Of a stretch of DNA of 49,560 nt, positions 22,636-31,433 are shown piece after piece (the first letter of the stretch is position 1; each line of letters starts with the position of its first letter). The notes beneath the pieces were generated by a model that made no database searches, was not told the DNA's origin, and saw only the letters and a program-made list of their open reading frames with translations. The stretch lies in IMG/VR virus record IMGVR_UViG_3300006793_000053, positions 1 through 49,560 of that record; one strand, written 5' to 3'. The DNA is from a virus. The translations under genes were made by a program, and so were the position numbers.

Positions 22636-23280
22636 TTAATAAACGGACCTAATCTCGTCAGCAATGCCATATTCCACTGCTTCTTCGGCATTTAGCCACA
22701 CATCTTGTGGTGGAAGTAATACTTCACGAATCTTCTTTTCAGAAAGTCCAGTACATTTTTTATAGTGCGTAATCATACGATCTGTTGACATTTCGAACTC
22801 ACGTACAACTGCAAATAGTTCGTGTTCCTTACCACGTGATCCCCAACTATATTGGTGTGATAGAATAGAAGTATTAGGAGTAATAATTCTGTGTCCTTTT
22901 TGCCCTGCCATAAATGTAAGCACACCACATGATGCAATCATTCCTAACCCTACAGTTCTGACAGGAATAGCAGATCCTTTCATAACATCAATAAGAGCAA
23001 AAGCCGCATGTACTGCGCCGCCTGGGCTGTTAATCATAAGTGTTAAATGCTTTGGTCGCTGTTTCTTTGGTAGCATGTTTTTCTCGAGAATAAAGCGAAT
23101 TGCTACCGCACATGATTCCTCGTTAAATCCAGTCATAAACATATGTATATTGTTGTCATATAGTGGGTCACCTGATAATGGTTGACCTCTTGATCCAACT
23201 GGCGGTCCTGCTGGGCCACTCTTGTCTTCGTTAACTTCTTCTTGTGTTTGTACTGTTGCTTTTGCTTTTTTGGCTGCCAT
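22636..23280 (-). CDS. clpP: ClpP-like serine protease
   Basis: Proteolytic core of an AAA+ protease. The 214-aa protein keeps the ClpP fold blocks and triad: oxyanion loop NSPGGAV (84-90), Ser117 in MIASCGVLTF, His142 in ILSHQYSWGSRG and Asp193 in PQDVWLNAEEAVEYGIADEI. The first ~35 residues are a Lys/Gly-rich extension. A ClpA-type unfoldase with an IGF loop is encoded at 44646-46955, so a full machine may be phage-made. It lies directly downstream of the DpdA-like gene. Confidence 0.92.
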   Translation of the reverse strand: MAAKKAKATVQTQEEVNEDKSGPAGPPVGSRGQPLSGDPLYDNNIHMFMTGFNEESCAVAIRFILEKNMLPKKQRPKHLTLMINSPGGAVHAAFALIDVMKGSAIPVRTVGLGMIASCGVLTFMAGQKGHRIITPNTSILSHQYSWGSRGKEHELFAVVREFEMSTDRMITHYKKCTGLSEKKIREVLLPPQDVWLNAEEAVEYGIADEIRSVY

Positions 23281-23291
23281 TCTATTGCTCC

Positions 23292-24779
23292 TTAATCGAA
23301 TAGTTCGTTAAACGCTTTATTTGCGCTGTATTTTTCTTTTACAACAGGTTGCTCCATTCCCATAGGTTCTATACCCATCTCGTCTGCCATTGCTTCAGAG
23401 GTATGTGTGCCTTGTATTCTTGCAAACCATTTGCTGTATTTTTCAATTTCTGCTATAGCATTGTTATAATCTTTATGTTTAAATACGTCATTTACGACAT
23501 CAGTAAACGTTGCTCCATTAGGAGCAACAAGTGCGGACGGATAAATTCCACTGTCGTAACACTCATTTGCTTTTTGTGTTGCTAGTATATGCATGTAGAC
23601 ATTATGTCCCATTTGTAGTGCATAACTAAAACTATCCCAACTCGTTCTCCCCTCCTTTCCTATTTTATTTAAATCACCAGGACCATACGGACAAACATCT
23701 TTCATTTCAAGTAGTTCACTAATCACACTTGGTTCCCATTTAGCATCTGGATAATGTATGTTGTAGTCAAAAATTCTCGTATCCGTTGAATATTTTTTAT
23801 CATCAATAGCCTTGATCATTTTATAAGTCCAATTACCTTTACGTAAATGTTCTGTATGTATACTAGTATATATCGTTCCGTAAGCAGTTGCTAAAAAAGG
23901 CGATGCACAATCATACGACAATGTGATATTAGGATTCACTGTTTCTCGTAAATTACGTTGGAAGCAAGTTAATACAATACTCCATAATAGTTCGCCAGTT
24001 CCTAAGTAATGCATCCATTCTGTTTTTTCTAATAGGCCATCCTCTCTCATTCTAATTAAACGCCGCAATGCTATTTCAACATCGCGTTTGTTAATAGAAC
24101 TTAATGCCCAACCTTCAAAGTCTGCCTTTTCTCCAGTGCTATATGGCTTTACTGCGTCATACCATTCCTCACATTGAGCCCAATTATTACCTTGTAATAC
24201 GTTAAGAAACTTTGTAGCACCTGGCTCTCTTGCTTGGGAAAAGAACTCATTGTTAATAAGAGTTCCTTGTAGACACTTTTGCCAAGTATCAATACCATGT
24301 TTATCAGCATGAGCAACACTAAAAGTAGGTAAATCTAATACCATAGAGTAATCAAATGTGCCTTCTAAAAATCGCAAAACTGTTTCACGAAGTTTATCAG
24401 TCTTTTGATCTACGCCATACGGTTCTAACCATTGTCCTTCCCAAACTCCTTTAGAGATTTGGAAACCACCACTGTCACCAACGAGAACATTGTTTGGAAA
24501 TGAGTCTCTGTTTCTTACCATATCTTCCTTAGGAACGAACTTTTCCAGATCCATATTAGCATGTCCTGCGGAATATAGTGCCCACGGATACTTAAAGTAT
24601 CCTTCATCCATATTAAGAAAGTTTAGTCCTTCGATGCCGTTGGTAAACCTAGACGGAATTCTATCAGTAGGAACAAATTCCTCATATCTTTGTTTCCCTA
24701 TGTATGCGGAATAGAAAGAACTAATCGCTGGCAAGTATGTTGCGTAATCTTTCTGCGTATCCCTAAAATCAGATCTCAT
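23292..24779 (-). CDS. dpdA: DpdA-like DNA guanine transglycosylase
   Basis: A TGT-superfamily protein of 495 aa that would swap guanine in DNA for a 7-deazaguanine base. TGT hallmarks are GDSGGFQ with Asp102, the substrate loop DLPTFS (149-154), LNVLQGNN (192-199), WALSSIN (224-230), LGTGELL (259-265) and the putative nucleophile Asp290 in LSYDCASP. The zinc-site CxCxxCxxxH of bacterial Tgt is not evident, and the sequence is far from host tRNA enzymes, as expected of DpdA. It neighbours clpP and the sliding clamp (TAATG-type overlap), while folE, queD, queE and yhhQ lie 4-11 kb downstream. DNA rather than tRNA specificity is inferred from context. Confidence 0.85.
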   Translation of the reverse strand: MRSDFRDTQKDYATYLPAISSFYSAYIGKQRYEEFVPTDRIPSRFTNGIEGLNFLNMDEGYFKYPWALYSAGHANMDLEKFVPKEDMVRNRDSFPNNVLVGDSGGFQISKGVWEGQWLEPYGVDQKTDKLRETVLRFLEGTFDYSMVLDLPTFSVAHADKHGIDTWQKCLQGTLINNEFFSQAREPGATKFLNVLQGNNWAQCEEWYDAVKPYSTGEKADFEGWALSSINKRDVEIALRRLIRMREDGLLEKTEWMHYLGTGELLWSIVLTCFQRNLRETVNPNITLSYDCASPFLATAYGTIYTSIHTEHLRKGNWTYKMIKAIDDKKYSTDTRIFDYNIHYPDAKWEPSVISELLEMKDVCPYGPGDLNKIGKEGRTSWDSFSYALQMGHNVYMHILATQKANECYDSGIYPSALVAPNGATFTDVVNDVFKHKDYNNAIAEIEKYSKWFARIQGTHTSEAMADEMGIEPMGMEQPVVKEKYSANKAFNELFD

Positions 24780-25510
24780 TACTTACTCTGTGCTGGAAGA
24801 ATGTATCTGTATTTTGCTAATCCGCTATCTACGGTAATCTGCATTGCGCCTTTGTCGCTTAGAGACATGACTTTGTCACCAGTTAGGTTCAGTATTTTTT
24901 GTACAAACTGAACTGGCCATGACCAACTGCCTTTAAGTGCAGTGCCTACGCTAGACTCAAATGTAAATTGTCCTGCGTGTGTGCTGTGGTCACCAAATTC
25001 AAATACCAAGTTTTTGCTATCAGTTTTAACAGTAAACACATCTTCTTCTGAGTTTACTTGTGCTTGCCAAGCAAACTTTTGAATAGAATGTACAGATGGT
25101 TCAAACTCAATATCCCATTCTGATAATTTGAACTTAGCACTTTTTAGTTTGTTTTCAATGATTTCAGCGTTCATAAATCTGTAATCGTTCTGAAAATCTC
25201 CTTCCTTATTCTCAAAATGAATGCCTGTCGGTACTACGACTCCGTTACGTTCTTGCTGATTGATCTCCAATTTTGCTTCTTCTTTGTAAGCGGGAATCTT
25301 TAGCAGGGTATCTAGTTTATTTAGATTAGGCATACCGAACGTTCCGATAAATTCAGCAATAGGATCATGTGTATCAGCAACCATAACAACTGCTCTACCT
25401 TCCTCCATGGATTCAATCATAGTGCCTTCTTCAGTACCAGATACTTTTACAATATCTAAGAAACCTAAAGAATGCGTGTGACTAATAATGTCTGTTAAAA
25501 TGTCTTTCAT
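24779..25510 (-). CDS. 45: Sliding clamp (gp45-like)
   Basis: A 243-aa processivity factor of the T4 gp45 type (T4 about 228 aa). Two repeated beta-alpha-beta halves are visible: residues 1-120 with VVMVADTHDPIAEFIGTFGM and PNLNKLDTLLKIP, and 121-243 with WPVQFVQKILNLTGDKVMSL and a C-terminal ITVDSGLAKYRYILPAQSK. It tethers the polymerase and, in T4, activates late transcription. It starts after a consensus promoter with a TTAGGAG Shine-Dalgarno and overlaps the DpdA-like start by one base. Confidence 0.85.
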   Translation of the reverse strand: MKDILTDIISHTHSLGFLDIVKVSGTEEGTMIESMEEGRAVVMVADTHDPIAEFIGTFGMPNLNKLDTLLKIPAYKEEAKLEINQQERNGVVVPTGIHFENKEGDFQNDYRFMNAEIIENKLKSAKFKLSEWDIEFEPSVHSIQKFAWQAQVNSEEDVFTVKTDSKNLVFEFGDHSTHAGQFTFESSVGTALKGSWSWPVQFVQKILNLTGDKVMSLSDKGAMQITVDSGLAKYRYILPAQSK

Positions 25511-25533
25511 ATATTACTCCTAAGTAATTGATT

Positions 25534-25562
25534 ATTATATAATATTTTGTGTATTTTGTCAA
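25534..25562 (-). promoter_or_regulatory. Consensus sigma70 promoter of clamp and dpdA
   Basis: Minus strand: -35 TTGACA (25557-25562), 17-nt spacer, -10 TATAAT (25534-25539). The -35 covers the methyltransferase stop. It probably drives clamp, dpdA and clpP together. Confidence 0.85.
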
Positions 25563-26470
25563 GGCAACGGCTCTTGAGAAACATTTCTAAGGTATCCAAG
25601 ACTTGGAGTGTCCTTAATACCTTGTGGTAGTTCGCCAGGTTTTTGTATGACTGCCCAACTAGTTCTAAATTGGTAATGGCCATCTGATACTAAATCAAAC
25701 CCATTTTTATTTGCCAATCCTTCTAATAGTTCTTTAGTCATATAGCAATAATAGTTACTCTCAAATTGTTCTGCTATTTTTGCTTGCAAACAATCTGCGT
25801 AACTGATAAACGCTATTCCGCCAGGCAACAGTAAGTTGTAAATGCTGGCAAAGTACTTGTCTATCATATCGTAGGGCAGGTATTCGAAGTAGTTCCAACT
25901 AAAAACAAATGAAAATGTTTCCTGTGGTAATTGGCCAAAATTAGCATCTTCGTACTGATATACTCTAACTCTTCTTTTATAAACTTCTTGAAATTGAGCA
26001 GTCACTTCTTCAACAACATCTAAATCCTTACTTGCAATGAAAAAAGGATCCATGCCAGTCATATTTTTAGTCCATATATCACTACGCGGAGTTATTTCCA
26101 AACCAGGAAATTGAAAATTAATTTGCTTTTTAATGTTAGTTAAAACTAATGATTTTAATTCATCGTCCCAATGATTATCGTCTATTTTCTTTAATTTTCC
26201 ATATTTTTTCACTTCATAATTATCATAACTGCGAGAAAGATTCTTTGGTTGAACATTCGAATAAAACTCTTGTTGTAGTTTTTCGTTTCCTGCATCAAGT
26301 TCTTGTTCTAATTCTATAATACTGTTTTCAAAAAGATCAAAAACATTAGTATCTAAATCAATCTTACTCTTCTTAAGAAATTGTTTAATATCTTTGTAGT
26401 TTTTTCTAATATCATCTGTATTGATGTTATCGAGCAACGCTTTTTCTTTAATATAATCTTTTAGTTTCAT
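25559..26470 (-). CDS. SAM-dependent methyltransferase-like protein
   Basis: A 303-aa protein. The C-terminal two thirds resemble a class I methyltransferase: a motif-IV-like FVFSWNYFEYLPYDMIDKYF, then LLLPGGIAFISYADCL (the post-IV strand) and a late ELLEGLANKNGFDLV. The glycine-rich motif I is poorly preserved (EITPRSDIWTKNMTGMDPFF region), so activity is uncertain. The N-terminal ~100 residues form a coiled coil. It overlaps the DNA polymerase stop by 4 nt. Target (sugar, lipid, protein or base) is unknown. Confidence 0.6.
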   Translation of the reverse strand: MKLKDYIKEKALLDNINTDDIRKNYKDIKQFLKKSKIDLDTNVFDLFENSIIELEQELDAGNEKLQQEFYSNVQPKNLSRSYDNYEVKKYGKLKKIDDNHWDDELKSLVLTNIKKQINFQFPGLEITPRSDIWTKNMTGMDPFFIASKDLDVVEEVTAQFQEVYKRRVRVYQYEDANFGQLPQETFSFVFSWNYFEYLPYDMIDKYFASIYNLLLPGGIAFISYADCLQAKIAEQFESNYYCYMTKELLEGLANKNGFDLVSDGHYQFRTSWAVIQKPGELPQGIKDTPSLGYLRNVSQEPLP

Positions 26471-29121
26471 AATTCAAATAAATCATCAAACGTGCTTCTG
26501 GAGGTGCCCTGCCGCAAATCCCAGTTAAGAACATTCAATAAATTTCCTACTTTTTTGTCAATAATTGCTTCTTCCATTGCTGTGTGATCAAACGGAAGAT
26601 CTTTGAACCACTGTGGTAGCCGTTGCTCATCAATAGGATATGCAACGCTTGTCATATTTAACGGATTGTTTCTAAGTTTGCAAACAATTGTCTTTTGACC
26701 GTCCATAATCTGCATACTGTACTTGTCGCCGTTCATAACTCGTAATGTATTCCAGTTCATTGCCGCCCTAACGTGCCCGGGCATGTTTGCCTTGCCTTGT
26801 CGTTCTTCTTTTTTTGTGTACATTGTTAAATTATTCACACGCTTCGGAGTACCTTTATCCCAGCCAGGCTTGTCGGCAAATTCATATTTAAACTCTTTAA
26901 TTTTAGCAATCACTTCTGATTCCTGCACTCCTGTAAGCACATCAAGCAATAATATATTTAGAAAATCTTGCATAAACACTGGAGTATCTGATCTCTTAAG
27001 ATCCATACCCATTGCTTTTACCTTACCAGGGCCATCTTGGTCTGTGCGTTTGCCTTCTAAATCATATATAAGTGCCGCGTAACGTTTTTTAGTAATATAC
27101 AATCCGCTACTTGCAACAATTTCCCTGCCGCATACAATAATCTCACCTAATTCATTGTTACAATTAAATGTTTGGTTCATAAACGCAGGAAAACTTTTGT
27201 TAACCTCATCTGCTACTTTGTCGTACAACTCGATAACCGCTTCTTTATCCCATGGGATATTTCCATTGTCTATATCTTCTTTGAGAACATTATAAGCAGA
27301 AAAATAACAAGAGTCAGTATCGCCATATATTATAGAGTCTCCTTCGTAGTCGTACTGGCCTGTTATAATTTTATTAATATAACTCGCCATATGCTTAGTA
27401 ATAGTTCTACCAGATAGCGTAGTGCTTTGCCCTAGTCTCTTATCAGAGAACCTACAGTAAGGATTAAGTAACGCACCATATAAACTGTTTAGATTAATTT
27501 TCTTAACAAGTTGCCTTTTATCCCAAAAAGCAATCTCTTCTGGAGTCTTTGCTTCTCTTAGTTTGCTTTGCATGACTTTACGTTCTGCATACCACTTCTC
27601 CAGTAATCCTGGAATAATACCTTTCTTGTCGTTTCTAAACAATGTTCCGTTTGCTGTGAGGATAATCTTATTATCGCTATTAAATACCATCTTGTGGACA
27701 TCAAAAGCAGTCATTACTTCTATTTTACCATCTTCCCAGTCGACTGTAATCTCTACATTCTTTTCCCGACCCATTACTGCTTCGTACTCAAACGATCCAA
27801 ATAGTCCTTCCCAACTGTCAGCGTGAGATTTACCATTATCTATAATAGTTTTAATATGGTTTAATGTCATTGTAGGACGTAGTTGTCCAATAATAGTTTC
27901 GGGACTCATATTAAGTGCTCTTAAAGCAGACGGATACAGAGAGTTAATATCTACAGATCCGATCCATTTATGTAGTCCTTTGCGAGGTTTAGCAACCCAA
28001 GCACCTGCCGCTGATGTTGCTTTTTCACTATCTCTGTCTGGCTTATTAGGAACAATAAGTCCTTGGGCGTGGGCGTCATTAATAATAGCCTGTTCTGTTA
28101 ACGCAACTGCTCCCATTGTTGTAGGAAGAAGCACTGTGTTTTCATGTGCCAACACATTAGCGAGGTCAATAAACTTTAGTTTCTCATCCATACGCACAAT
28201 AAGCATAACGTCTTGCCTGTTGTATTCAATAAACTTCTCAAAGTCTCTGTTATACAATTGGTCAAGTGTGCCTTCGTATGGAATTTTTCTGTCGTTTAGT
28301 TCATATTCGGATACAGTATCAAGCGAATACGAATGCATTTCATGATATGTATACTTGCGATATAGTTCTAAATAATCTAAATGTACTCTGCCATGTAATT
28401 GATATCCTTCCTGCTTACCTCCAAACTTCTCATATTCGTATTTTTTAGGATGCAAGTTCCATAAGCAATACCGTCGAGTGTCATCTCTGCTTAACACCTT
28501 AGTAGTTCTATTAATTAAGTATGGTAAGTCATACCCTTCACTGTTCCAACCAGTGATAATATCAGAGTCTTGTATAAGATCAAGAAATGTTTCAAGTAAT
28601 TTCTTTTCATCTTTATAGTCAAAGATGAAAGTGTTATCAAAGTTTTTACCAATACTGTTGCCAATATCTTCGGGCATACCTTTAGGACGTAACGCAAGTG
28701 TTATTAATTGTTCCAATTGAGACAAATAAACAGTAATAGCAGTAACAGGCGCAGTAGGATCGCTTGGCTCACTAAATCCTTTTTCCGGATCAAAGTCTGC
28801 CTCGATGTCAACATAACAAATATTTAACTGAGGGGATTCCGCTCCAATGTAGTTTTCAGAAAGACATCTAAATATTGGATTAATATCACTCTCATAAACC
28901 TTATTACCGCGGTTTATTTTAAGTTCTCTAGAGAACTCTTTTTTGCTTTTAGTGTGAAATCGACTTACAGGAAAGCCGTGTATAGTTTGAAATTTGCCGC
29001 GGGGGTCATCGAAATAAAAAACATATTCTACTGGAAATTCTTTATAGATGCGTTGCCCGTCGACTCGCTCAGCGACATGTATTTTGTCATGATCTCTGTC
29101 TAGGTAAGCGTCTACATACAT
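26467..29121 (-). CDS. 43: Family B DNA polymerase (gp43-like)
   Basis: Replicative polymerase of 884 aa (T4 gp43 is 898). The exonuclease site includes VDIEADF (about 104-110) and a later GWNSEGYDLPYL. Polymerase motif A is DINSLYPSAL (391-400), motif B is KINLNSLYG (541-549) and motif C is YGDTDS (599-604). The end, STFDDLFEL, resembles the clamp-binding tail of gp43. A promoter with exact -10 lies only 7 nt before the ATG and no Shine-Dalgarno is present, so the message looks leaderless. Possible effects of deazaguanine-modified template on its evolution are unknown. Confidence 0.96.
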   Translation of the reverse strand: MYVDAYLDRDHDKIHVAERVDGQRIYKEFPVEYVFYFDDPRGKFQTIHGFPVSRFHTKSKKEFSRELKINRGNKVYESDINPIFRCLSENYIGAESPQLNICYVDIEADFDPEKGFSEPSDPTAPVTAITVYLSQLEQLITLALRPKGMPEDIGNSIGKNFDNTFIFDYKDEKKLLETFLDLIQDSDIITGWNSEGYDLPYLINRTTKVLSRDDTRRYCLWNLHPKKYEYEKFGGKQEGYQLHGRVHLDYLELYRKYTYHEMHSYSLDTVSEYELNDRKIPYEGTLDQLYNRDFEKFIEYNRQDVMLIVRMDEKLKFIDLANVLAHENTVLLPTTMGAVALTEQAIINDAHAQGLIVPNKPDRDSEKATSAAGAWVAKPRKGLHKWIGSVDINSLYPSALRALNMSPETIIGQLRPTMTLNHIKTIIDNGKSHADSWEGLFGSFEYEAVMGREKNVEITVDWEDGKIEVMTAFDVHKMVFNSDNKIILTANGTLFRNDKKGIIPGLLEKWYAERKVMQSKLREAKTPEEIAFWDKRQLVKKINLNSLYGALLNPYCRFSDKRLGQSTTLSGRTITKHMASYINKIITGQYDYEGDSIIYGDTDSCYFSAYNVLKEDIDNGNIPWDKEAVIELYDKVADEVNKSFPAFMNQTFNCNNELGEIIVCGREIVASSGLYITKKRYAALIYDLEGKRTDQDGPGKVKAMGMDLKRSDTPVFMQDFLNILLLDVLTGVQESEVIAKIKEFKYEFADKPGWDKGTPKRVNNLTMYTKKEERQGKANMPGHVRAAMNWNTLRVMNGDKYSMQIMDGQKTIVCKLRNNPLNMTSVAYPIDEQRLPQWFKDLPFDHTAMEEAIIDKKVGNLLNVLNWDLRQGTSRSTFDDLFEL

Positions 29122-29128
29122 ATAATAT

Positions 29129-29157
29129 ATTATAACAGAAAACTTGTAATTTTACAA
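29129..29157 (-). promoter_or_regulatory. Sigma70-like promoter of DNA polymerase
   Basis: Minus strand: -35 TTGTAA (29152-29157, 4 of 6), 17-nt spacer, -10 TATAAT (29129-29134). The -10 ends 7 nt before the ATG at 29121. Confidence 0.6.
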
Positions 29158-30264
29158 GTATTTTAACTTTCCTTCTACTATTTCTTTTGCAACAATATTT
29201 GTGGGTTTATTTTGTATTTTACTTTGAGACAGTAAGTCGTATACTTTTGTGCTAATGTTCTCAAGTTTTTCTTTTACAAGTGGATGATCCCATTCAGTTT
29301 TGAGACTGGCCGTTATATCATGTGATATATTATATGAAGAACATACTTGTACTATTCCTCCACAGTTTGCCAAATAATCAGGAACATATAATATTTTGCG
29401 ATCTTTTAATATTTGTGATGCATCGCCGAGTAACTGATTGTTTGCTCCGCCGCATATTATTTTTGCTCTTGTCTCGCTCGCAAATTGTTCAGTGATCATA
29501 CCGCCTGTAGCACAAGGAGCATATATATCAACTGGAAGTTGGTTAATTTCTTCTATACTATCACACCATTGTAGACGAGACGGACTCATGCCATCAAATT
29601 TCAATTTATTGAAACGCTCTTTTGCTTTATCATAGTTCTGCTTGTCAATGTCGTACGCATAAACTGTAAGGCTAGGTTGCATTGATGTTAAAAAGTGCGC
29701 TAAACGACTTCCTACCTTTCCTAAACCAATTATTGCTACAGATCGGTTCAATAATGCAAATGTGCTTGTGGCGTTCTTGCGGCCAGCGTAGTAGTTAAAT
29801 GCTCCAGTTATTGAATTATACACTCCATAAGCAGTTGCCCATCCTGAGTCTTTACCGCGGTAACCTAACGCATATTGGGTATGCTTATGTAACTCTAACA
29901 AGTCATCTTGCGTAGTTCCTATGTCGCCAGCAGTATAGTAAATGCCGTTTAAACGATCCAATGCTTCAGCAAATGATTTCCAAAACTCTGGACTTCTTTT
30001 ACCTGCTCTTGAATTAATGGTGGTTTTTCCGCCACCATAATGTAATCCTGCAAGTGTATTTTTATATGTCATTTGCCTCGATAAACGCAACGCATCGTAG
30101 CGTTGTTCATCAAAGTCTTTATATTCCATATAACGGCAACCGCCGATAGCAGGACCTAACTGTGTGCTGTGAATGGCTATACATGCATCTAATCCGGTAG
30201 TGGAGTCAGTAGCACGTACTACTCGTTCATATCCGCCAATTGCGTAGTCAGTTAATTTAATCAC
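29152..30264 (-). CDS. Leu/Val/Phe-type amino-acid dehydrogenase
   Basis: NAD-dependent oxidative deaminase of the Glu/Leu/Phe/Val dehydrogenase superfamily, 370 aa (Leu dehydrogenase about 365). The catalytic region is LGPAIGGCR (37-44), MTYKNTLAGLHYGGGK with Lys68 and Lys80, and AGDIGTT with Asp114. The Rossmann motif is GLGKVG (180-185), followed by the CATGG/CGGANNQL family blocks. The reaction would be amino acid + NAD to 2-oxo acid + NH3, or the reverse. The gene sits between DsbA-like and polymerase genes. It is a rare cargo for a phage; substrate specificity cannot be read here. Confidence 0.92.
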   Translation of the reverse strand: MIKLTDYAIGGYERVVRATDSTTGLDACIAIHSTQLGPAIGGCRYMEYKDFDEQRYDALRLSRQMTYKNTLAGLHYGGGKTTINSRAGKRSPEFWKSFAEALDRLNGIYYTAGDIGTTQDDLLELHKHTQYALGYRGKDSGWATAYGVYNSITGAFNYYAGRKNATSTFALLNRSVAIIGLGKVGSRLAHFLTSMQPSLTVYAYDIDKQNYDKAKERFNKLKFDGMSPSRLQWCDSIEEINQLPVDIYAPCATGGMITEQFASETRAKIICGGANNQLLGDASQILKDRKILYVPDYLANCGGIVQVCSSYNISHDITASLKTEWDHPLVKEKLENISTKVYDLLSQSKIQNKPTNIVAKEIVEGKLKYL

Positions 30265-30285
30265 TAGATAACCCTAGGGTTACGT

Positions 30286-30546
30286 TTAGAGTGTTTTACC
30301 AACCGACTCTAAGATGCCTTCTAATTCACCAATATCAGTAAGTTGTTCTTGCCAGTTAGATTTATATGCTGTACGAATCGCTTTGTTTAATACAGCTGGC
30401 TTTACGCTCATTTCTTCTGCGATTGCTTTTACTGTATCTCTCAAGCCTTCTTTAAGATCGTCTACCTCTTGCAGTACGCGAGTCCCCTCGTTGACTAGTT
30501 GTGATAAACGTGCTTTTTCTTCGGGTGTGTAAACTCCTCCTGCCAT
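30286..30546 (-). CDS. dsbA: DsbA-like dsDNA-binding late transcription protein
   Basis: An 86-aa helical protein. QLVNEGTRVLQEVDDLKEGL (14-33) followed by a second helix AIAEEMSVKPAVLNKAIRTA (41-60) gives the pattern of T4 DsbA-type proteins found in marine T4-like phages. T4 DsbA binds dsDNA and helps late transcription. Here it follows the Lys-rich 53-aa gene by one base and precedes the dehydrogenase. Assignment rests on length and helical pattern, so moderate. Confidence 0.55.
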   Translation of the reverse strand: MAGGVYTPEEKARLSQLVNEGTRVLQEVDDLKEGLRDTVKAIAEEMSVKPAVLNKAIRTAYKSNWQEQLTDIGELEGILESVGKTL

Positions 30547-30547
30547 T

Positions 30548-30709
30548 TTATGCCTCCGCCTTTTTGGTTGTTTTCTTTGCAGTCTTTTTTGCTACTTTCT
30601 TAGTAGTTTTTTCTTTTGCTGGTTTGGTTTCTTTTAATAAACTAGCAATTGATTTTTCAATTTTAGCAAGCCGTTCATGGACTGCCATCATTTCTCTTTT
30701 AAGATTCAT
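30548..30709 (-). CDS. Lys-rich histone-H1-like small protein (53 aa)
   Basis: A 53-aa protein with an amphipathic helix (MAVHERLAKIEKSIASLL, residues 8-25) and a tail of repeated KK-T/A units (residues 29-50), like histone-H1 or HU-type tails. DNA binding by the tail is likely. It starts within the last 11 nt of the MORN-like gene and ends one base before the DsbA-like start, so the three are translationally linked. It could compact or organise phage DNA during packaging or replication. Confidence 0.6.
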   Translation of the reverse strand: MNLKREMMAVHERLAKIEKSIASLLKETKPAKEKTTKKVAKKTAKKTTKKAEA

Positions 30710-31433
30710 CGAGTTTTTCCTTTTTTATTATGTGACTAATACCTTTTACATCTATGTATATTCCGCTTGTAAGTTCTAAGTTTTTATTATCACCACTAAA
30801 CCTACCTATTTCCTTCTCACCGCTTGGAAAATGTTTGGTTCCTTCTTCAAATAATCCATTAGTAAATTCACCGTCTAATAGAGTCTCTCTAGTCAATTCG
30901 TCAAACATAATCATTTTTCCAAATCCGTTAATAACATCGTTTTCGAATTGTCCCTCGTATATTGTTCCGTCTAACATTTCATATACGTATACACCGTTTT
31001 TTGGCTCTCGTTCTGCTGGATGTACTTCTATCCATCCATCTTCTTGGTGGAAAATTGAAATTATGTCGTTTGCGTCTATTGTAAAAAACCATTCAGCATT
31101 GCTTCCTATCTCAGTAGACATGATCGCGTGGGAAAAATTATTTTGTAGTATTTCGGTTATATTCTTAGTAACGCCACTTACAATATATTGAGTCCGGCCA
31201 TCTTTTGCTAGTATTTTTGAATTATTTAAATGTATTTCTCTTACTCCAAGAGTTTTTTGATCAGAACAGGAAATACTTACGTAGCTTTTATCGTCACCGT
31301 CGATTTGCAAACCCTTATAACAAAGTGTTTCTTCGTCATCTTGTAAAACTCCATAGTCTATAATTTTACCATTGAGTTTAATCTTATACCAAGTATTAGA
31401 GTTGGGTTCTTGTTGTAATTTTATTTTTAACAT
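30699..31433 (-). CDS. MORN-repeat-like protein
   Basis: A 244-aa protein. Residues 140-210 carry MORN-like repeats: GVYVYEMLDGTIYEGQFEND, then GFGKMIMFDELTRETLLDGE, then FTNGLFEEGTKHFPSGEKEI. The N-terminal half (residues 1-120) is a beta-rich domain starting MLKIKLQQEPNSNTWYKIKL. MORN repeats mediate protein or lipid binding; in phages they occur in virion-associated proteins. Its neighbour (31433-31738) looks like a carbohydrate-binding beta-sandwich. Confidence 0.6.
   Translation of the reverse strand: MLKIKLQQEPNSNTWYKIKLNGKIIDYGVLQDDEETLCYKGLQIDGDDKSYVSISCSDQKTLGVREIHLNNSKILAKDGRTQYIVSGVTKNITEILQNNFSHAIMSTEIGSNAEWFFTIDANDIISIFHQEDGWIEVHPAEREPKNGVYVYEMLDGTIYEGQFENDVINGFGKMIMFDELTRETLLDGEFTNGLFEEGTKHFPSGEKEIGRFSGDNKNLELTSGIYIDVKGISHIIKKEKLDES

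Noticed and set aside
23292-24779. Host-type tRNA-guanine transglycosylase
   Set aside because: The zinc-binding CxCxxCx...H of bacterial Tgt is not visible and context is replication genes; DpdA-like fits better, but DNA specificity is not proven.
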